A DNA stretch of 64,000 nucleotides from Phytohabitans maris (lineage in GTDB: Bacteria > Actinomycetota > Actinomycetes > Mycobacteriales > Micromonosporaceae), in assembly GCF_031085175.1 (NCBI RefSeq), contig NZ_JAVHUY010000025.1:62001-126000 (forward strand), given 5' to 3'. Under the pieces are notes generated by a model. It was given only the letters and a program-made list of their open reading frames with translations, was not told the origin of the DNA and made no database searches. Each line of letters opens with the position of its first letter. The first letter of the stretch is position 1. Positions 59,503 to 64,000 of this stretch are shown one piece after another. The translations under genes and the position numbers were made by a program.

Positions 59503-60365
59503 GCCGTACTCCATCGCCGGAGGAGGCCTCGCGCGCGGGCGGCGAGGATCAGCGCCATGGCCGCGTACAGCAGGAAAGGCGCGGCCGTCGGCAGCAGGGC
59601 GACCCCGAGGGTCTGGATCTCGCCCACCGCGAGGGCCGCGACCAGCGTGCCCACGACGGAGTTGAGGCCGCCGAGCACGACCACGACCAGCGAGAGGAGC
59701 AGCACGGTCGCGGCGGTGCTCGGCCCCGGGCCGATGATCGGCGCGCCGAGCACACCGGCCAGCCCGGCCAGCGCGCCGGAGACGGCCAGCACGCCGACCC
59801 GCACGCGGGTCGGGTTGACGCCGAGGCAGGCCACCATCTGCGGGTCGTCGACGGCGGCCCGCACCAGCATGCCGGCGCGGGTGCGGGTCAAGGCCAGGTA
59901 GAGGCCGACCGCGATCACCGCGGCGACCACGATGAAAACCAGCCGGTACGCGGCGTAGGAGTGCCCGGCCAGGTCGATCGGGCGGTCCAGGGCCGCCGGT
60001 ACCCGCACCGGCAGGTCCTCCGGGCCGAACGCGCTGACCAGCAGGCTCCCGCCGGCCAGCGCGAGCCCGAACGTCAGCAGTGCCTGGGTCAGGTGGTCGC
60101 CCCGCTTGACCGGCGTGAGCAGCCCGGCCAGCGCGGTGCCCGCGGCGGTGGCGCCGGCGACCCCGGCGACCAGCGCCAGCGGCACCGCGGCCCAGCCACC
60201 GTCGGCCAGCCACGCCGCCACGTAGGCGCCGATCGCGTACAGGGTGCCGTGGGCCAGGTTGAGGATCCCGGCTACGCCGAAACTCAACACCAGCCCAGCG
60301 GCGACCACGAAGAGCAGCAGACCGTACGCGACGCCGTCCAGCGCCGGTATCAGGTACGGGTCCAC
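59499..60365 (-). CDS. livH: Branched-chain-type ABC transporter permease, LivH
   Basis: A 288-aa permease of eight helices with the LivH motifs GVAGILNLAHGTLYAIGAYVAAW, RAAVDDPQMVACLGVNPTRV (EAA-type cytoplasmic loop) and GLNSVVGTLVAALAVGEIQTLG. It starts seven bases after livK. With LivM it forms the membrane channel. Confidence 0.92.
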   Translation of the reverse strand: MDPYLIPALDGVAYGLLLFVVAAGLVLSFGVAGILNLAHGTLYAIGAYVAAWLADGGWAAVPLALVAGVAGATAAGTALAGLLTPVKRGDHLTQALLTFGLALAGGSLLVSAFGPEDLPVRVPAALDRPIDLAGHSYAAYRLVFIVVAAVIAVGLYLALTRTRAGMLVRAAVDDPQMVACLGVNPTRVRVGVLAVSGALAGLAGVLGAPIIGPGPSTAATVLLLSLVVVVLGGLNSVVGTLVAALAVGEIQTLGVALLPTAAPFLLYAAMALILAARARGLLRRWSTA

Positions 60366-60372
60366 TCTGGAC

Positions 60373-61548
60373 TCACTCGCCGACGGTCGCGAGATCGCCG
60401 ACGACCGTGTTGGACAGCGCCCGCCCGTCCTGCCGGACCTGCCGCAGGTACCACTTCTGCACCGGCGAGTGGGTCTTCTTGGAGAACTGCCAGGCGCCGC
60501 GCGGGCTCTCGATCTGGCCGAGGCCGGCGATGGCCTCGTTGATCGTCTCCGCGGTCGGGTTGTCGCCGGCCGCGCCGATCGCCTTGTCCAGCACCGCGGC
60601 CGCGTCGAACGAGGCCATCGCGTACGTGGTCGGCGGGCCGTCGTGGTCGGCCTTCCACGCGGCGACGAACTCGCGGTTCTGCGCGTTGTCGAGGTCGGGC
60701 GAGTAGTTGAGCACCGAGTACACGTTGCGGGCCGCGTCGCCCTGCGCGTTGAGCACGCCGCCCTCGGTCAGGAAGCCGGCCGCGTACAGGGGCAGGTCCT
60801 TGACCTCCGACTGGGCGTACTGCTTGACGAAGTCGATCGCCGCCGCGCCCGCGTAGAACGTGTAGACCGCCGCCGCTCCGGAGGCCTTGATCTGCGCGAA
60901 GTACGGCGTGAAGTTCTTCGTCGCCGGGAACGGCGTGAAGAGCGTCTTGCCGTCCGCGTTGGCCAGCTCGCCACCGGCCCGGGCGAACGCGTCGGTGAAG
61001 CCCTTCAGCTGGTCCCAGCCGCCCTGGTAGTCCGGGCCGATCGCGTACACCTTGCCCTTGACGTTGTCCTTCACGTACTGGGCGATCGCCGCGCCGGTCT
61101 CCTGCGACAGGTACGAGGTGTGCCAGACGTGGCTGACGTCCTTGAGCTCGGGCCGGCCGTTCGAGCCGATGAACGGGATCTTCGCCGGGCCGATCACGGG
61201 CTGGATCGCCGCGGCGGAGCCACCGCCGACGACGCCGGTGAGCGCGACGACCCTGTCCTGCTTGACGAGCTTGGTGGCGGCGGGCACCGCAGTCGGCGCG
61301 CCGTCGCCCTCGTCGGCCACGACCAGCTCGACCGGGTGGCCGCCCAGCTTGCCGCCGTGCATGTCGAGGTAGAGCTGGAAGCCGTCGCGGATGTCGGTGC
61401 CGATCGCCTGGTAGGTACCGGACAACGAGGCGAGCAGGCCGACCTTGAGCGTGCCGCCCGCGCCACCGCTCTCGTCGGCGCAGGCGGTGGCTCCGGTGGC
61501 CGCCAGGCCGAGTGCGATCAGCGCGGCGGTCATCTTGTGGATACGCAT
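60373..61548 (-). CDS. livK: ABC transporter substrate-binding lipoprotein, LivK-like
   Basis: A 391-aa type I periplasmic-binding protein. A short signal peptide ends in the lipobox ATAC with the lipid Cys at residue 23, followed by an acidic-Gly linker. The PBP-I domain has VGLLASLSGTYQAIGTDIRDG at its start and IGPDYQGGWDQLKGFTDAF in the centre. The ligand could be an amino acid, amide, urea or aromatic acid. It begins 44 bases after the roadblock gene, so the whole signalling/transport string may be one transcript. Confidence 0.9.
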   Translation of the reverse strand: MRIHKMTAALIALGLAATGATACADESGGAGGTLKVGLLASLSGTYQAIGTDIRDGFQLYLDMHGGKLGGHPVELVVADEGDGAPTAVPAATKLVKQDRVVALTGVVGGGSAAAIQPVIGPAKIPFIGSNGRPELKDVSHVWHTSYLSQETGAAIAQYVKDNVKGKVYAIGPDYQGGWDQLKGFTDAFARAGGELANADGKTLFTPFPATKNFTPYFAQIKASGAAAVYTFYAGAAAIDFVKQYAQSEVKDLPLYAAGFLTEGGVLNAQGDAARNVYSVLNYSPDLDNAQNREFVAAWKADHDGPPTTYAMASFDAAAVLDKAIGAAGDNPTAETINEAIAGLGQIESPRGAWQFSKKTHSPVQKWYLRQVRQDGRALSNTVVGDLATVGE

Positions 61549-61592
61549 GGGTACTCCGTCTAGGGGGAGGCGGAAGGGACCGGGGGGTTCGT

Positions 61593-61997
61593 TCAGCGGC
61601 TGTGCGAAAGGGCCGAACGGGCCGCCGGGGTGAGGGCGTCGCCGATGCGGTTGGCCAGCTCCGTCATCTCGTACGAGACCTTCCCGACGTCACAGTTGGG
61701 GGTGGCCAGCACGAGCAGCGACGCGCCGTCGTTGAAGGCCATGGAGAACATGAAGCCGCCCTCGAGCTGGGTGACGTTGGAGATCACCGAGCCCGCGTCG
61801 AAGAAGGCGGCGGCGCCGCGCAGGAGGCTGACGAGGCCGCTGCCGGTGGCCGCGAGCTGGTCGGCCCGGTCCGGCGGCAGCGCGCGGGTCGCGGCCACCA
61901 TGAGCCCATCGGCCGAGATGGCGATGGCGTGGCTGACGTCCGGCGCGCGTTCGGCGAAGCTGTCCAGCATCCAGCCGAGGTCTCGTTGGTTGGTCAC
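61593..61997 (-). CDS. Roadblock/LC7-domain protein, second copy
   Basis: A 134-aa roadblock protein related to the one at 37335: [36 protein letters not shown], then [21 protein letters not shown] and [19 protein letters not shown] 61997 overlaps the kinase stop (GTGA, 61994-61997). Unlike the first conservon, the next genes are ABC-transporter subunits, not DUF742 and GTPase. Confidence 0.92.
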   Translation of the reverse strand: MTNQRDLGWMLDSFAERAPDVSHAIAISADGLMVAATRALPPDRADQLAATGSGLVSLLRGAAAFFDAGSVISNVTQLEGGFMFSMAFNDGASLLVLATPNCDVGKVSYEMTELANRIGDALTPAARSALSHSR

Positions 61998-64000
61998 GAA
62001 GGCTCTCCTGTCGCGTCGTTGTTGGGCGTGGCGTTGGCCAGGGGACGGCGGCCCGCGACACCGCGGGCGTACGCGGACATGGCGGAGGCGACCTGTGCGG
62101 GGTCGCGCCGCTCGGACCCGCCGTGGTCGCCGCTGGGCGGCACGGCGCCGGGGATCAGGTGCGCCTGCGGCTTGCGGATCGGCAGGCCGGTGCGGGTGGT
62201 GCCGACCACCTGCGGGGTCTCGAGCTGGGACGCGGCGCGCCAACCCTCGTCGCCGGGGGTGGTCCAGTTGGCCACGGCCGGCGGGACCGGCGACTCGACC
62301 GCGGGTGGCGGTTTGGGCGCTTCGCTCTGCTCCAGCCCGACAGCGTGGTCGTGGTCCGCACGGAACCAGCTGTTGACCTGTTCGAAGATGATCAGCTCCT
62401 GGGTCTGGTCGATCTCCCGGACCTGCGCGCGGCCCTGGATCGGAATCGGGTCCGGTGGCGGCGGCGGGATGGTGGGCGGCCGGGTCGGGAGCCCACCGTT
62501 CGGTGCGTTCGCCGCCTGCTGGCCGCCCTTGACGCCGGGCCGGCCGCCGTTTCCGGCGGGCAGGCCACCGTTGGCGCCCGGCAACGGGCCGGCGTGCGGG
62601 GTGCGGGGAAGCGGGATCTGCATGCCGGCCGGCGCCGGGCTGACCGGGATCGGCCCGTCCATGCGGATGCCGGTCTCCAGCCCGCCGCCGAACAGCGGCG
62701 AGTGGCCGGCGCTGGGCAGCTCCTGGTCCTCGGGTACCGGGCGGATCATCTTGCCCGGCAGCGAGACCTCGGCGATCGTGCCGAGCCGTGGGCCCGGGCG
62801 CAGCTCGACCGTCGCGCCGAGGCGGATGGCGAGCTGGCCGACCACCACCAGACCCATCGCCCGCACGGCGGCGACGTCGATCGCCGGCGGCCGGGAGAGC
62901 ACGTGGTTGAGCTGGGCCAGCCGCTCCTTGGGCAGGCCCACGCCCTCGTCGCTGATCTGCACGATCACGCGGTCGCCGAGGCTCCGGGCGGTCACCCAGG
63001 TCTCGCTCTCCGGCGGGGCGTACGTGGTCGCGTTGTCCATCAGCTCGGCGAGCAGGTGCACGACCTCGTCGACCGCGTCCCGGGAGACCGCGACGTCGGT
63101 GTCGACCACGCCGAGGCGTACCCGCTCGTAGTGCTCGATCTGGGAGAGGGCGGCCTGGAGCATCTTCGACAGCGGTACGTCCTCGTGCCGCATGCGGCCG
63201 ACGCCGACCCCGCCGAGCACCAGGAGGCTGGCGTTGATCCGCGCCATCCGGGTGGCCAGGTTGTCCAATGTGTACAGCCGTTGCAGCCGCTCGGGGTCGG
63301 TCTCGTCCTGCTCGACGAGGTCGACCTGCGCCAGCACCGAGTCGACCAGGCGCTGCTCGCGACGGCTGAGGTGGATGAAGATCTTCGAGGTGTTGGCCCG
63401 CATGACGGCCTGCTCGGCGGCGGTGCGGACGGCCGCCCGGTGCACGGCGGTGAACGCCTCGCCCACCTCGCCGATCTCGTCCGCGCTGCCCCGGTCCATG
63501 CTCGTGGTCACCTGCGCGGCCAGCATCTCCGGGTGTACCGAGGCGTCGGGGCGGCGCAGCTCTTCGACCATCGCCGGCAGCTCGTCGAACGCGACCGCGT
63601 TGGCCGCGTCGCGCAGCCGCCGCAGCCGGTGCGTGATCTGGCGGGCGACCGCCCAGGTGACGAGCACGGTGAGGGCGAGCGCCACGGCCATCGCGGCCGC
63701 TTCGAGGATCGCGTTGCGCCGCTCGTCGACCCGCGCCGCGTCGATCCGCTCGAAGACCGCGCCGTCGACGCGCTGCTGCACCTCGTACAGGCGGCGGGCC
63801 CAGGACTGGGTCGCGGTGATCCAGTCCGCCGTCGGTACCCGCAGCCGGGTGCCGGGCTCGGCCCGGGAGACCTGGTCCTGCAGGCGCTGCAGGCCGACGA
63901 TCTCCTGCCCGCTGCCGGCCTGCTCCCACCAGACCCGCCACTGCGGGGTGGCGAGGCTGAGGAACGTCAGGCTGTTTTCGGTGAAGCCGGTGCGCGATGC
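61994..64000 (-). CDS. NIT-HAMP sensor kinase-like protein (partial, N-terminus outside window)
   Basis: The frame runs off the right edge of the window; 668 codons are seen. The edge part ([22 protein letters not shown]...) belongs to an extracellular nitrate/nitrite-sensing domain. A membrane helix ([19 protein letters not shown]), HAMP ([21 protein letters not shown]), a helical DHp-like region and HATPase_c ([27 protein letters not shown]) follow, then a Pro/Gly-rich tail of about 230 residues. It parallels the conservon kinase at 37757. Coupled to the roadblock gene and, through it, to livK. Confidence 0.92.
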   Translation of the reverse strand, partial: ASRTGFTENSLTFLSLATPQWRVWWEQAGSGQEIVGLQRLQDQVSRAEPGTRLRVPTADWITATQSWARRLYEVQQRVDGAVFERIDAARVDERRNAILEAAAMAVALALTVLVTWAVARQITHRLRRLRDAANAVAFDELPAMVEELRRPDASVHPEMLAAQVTTSMDRGSADEIGEVGEAFTAVHRAAVRTAAEQAVMRANTSKIFIHLSRREQRLVDSVLAQVDLVEQDETDPERLQRLYTLDNLATRMARINASLLVLGGVGVGRMRHEDVPLSKMLQAALSQIEHYERVRLGVVDTDVAVSRDAVDEVVHLLAELMDNATTYAPPESETWVTARSLGDRVIVQISDEGVGLPKERLAQLNHVLSRPPAIDVAAVRAMGLVVVGQLAIRLGATVELRPGPRLGTIAEVSLPGKMIRPVPEDQELPSAGHSPLFGGGLETGIRMDGPIPVSPAPAGMQIPLPRTPHAGPLPGANGGLPAGNGGRPGVKGGQQAANAPNGGLPTRPPTIPPPPPDPIPIQGRAQVREIDQTQELIIFEQVNSWFRADHDHAVGLEQSEAPKPPPAVESPVPPAVANWTTPGDEGWRAASQLETPQVVGTTRTGLPIRKPQAHLIPGAVPPSGDHGGSERRDPAQVASAMSAYARGVAGRRPLANATPNNDATGEPS

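Overview
The window is high-GC DNA with actinobacterial codon use, GTG/TTG starts and 1 to 4 base translational overlaps. Conservon-type signalling genes, a GPGG-motif membrane peptide, SigB/SigF-like promoters and short GAGCGA-type gene-junction repeats suggest Micromonosporaceae (Actinoplanes/Phytohabitans-like). The family is an inference. No tRNA, rRNA, CRISPR array or transposase was recognised.

Layout, left to right. (1) 1-1.5 kb: murQ (cut by the window edge) and its RpiR-type regulator. (2) 1.7-6 kb: an SDR, a thymidylate-kinase-like P-loop kinase, a stress-type sigma factor, an NTase/BON-like/metallophosphoesterase operon and a 47-aa membrane peptide; the last two units each have a GTKT-N16-GGGTAY promoter. 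(3) 6-8.6 kb: MHYT sensor, secreted M23 peptidase, HD hydrolase. (4) 8.5-16.4 kb: sugar ABC importer lacking its own ATPase, LacI repressor, GH13 alpha-glucosidase and an MFS transporter, with paired LacI operators. (5) 16.7-21.3 kb: a 1545-aa helicase-nuclease fusion. (6) 21.3-25.5 kb: xylB-xylA divergent from a ROK repressor that carries in-frame repeat insertions, then a hairpin-rich convergent spacer. (7) 26-31 kb: exopolysaccharide priming transferase, VWA lipid/membrane-anchored protein, lactonase. (8) 30.9-34.3 kb: lactate-utilisation operon lutABC with a leaderless FCD-GntR regulator. (9) 34.4-40.7 kb: a LysR-like regulator, a duplicated membrane protein and a complete four-gene conservon (NIT-HAMP kinase, roadblock, DUF742, GTPase). 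(10) 40.9-46.8 kb: two related small proteins, then DUF4331, TPR and NicO-type metal transporter. (11) 47-51 kb: VOC protein and a Baeyer-Villiger monooxygenase/SDR/hydrolase/YCII cluster. (12) 51-56 kb: GH6 cellulase followed by a LacI-like-sensor/GGDEF/EAL fusion, behind a LacI-type palindrome and a terminator-bearing leader. (13) 56-64 kb: second NIT kinase plus roadblock protein upstream of a branched-chain-type ABC transporter (livKHM-GF) and a methyltransferase.

Themes: carbohydrate capture (glucosides, xylose, cellulose) under LacI/ROK control; c-di-GMP and small-GTPase signalling; and a dispersed GC-rich palindromic repeat family that sits at gene ends and, unusually, has entered reading frames (ROK repressor) and gene junctions (livM-livG). 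The most unusual items are the cellulase-linked LacI-like/GGDEF/EAL sensor with its attenuator-like leader, the livM-livG repeat array that carries Shine-Dalgarno and start sequences, and the helicase-nuclease with an internal minisatellite.
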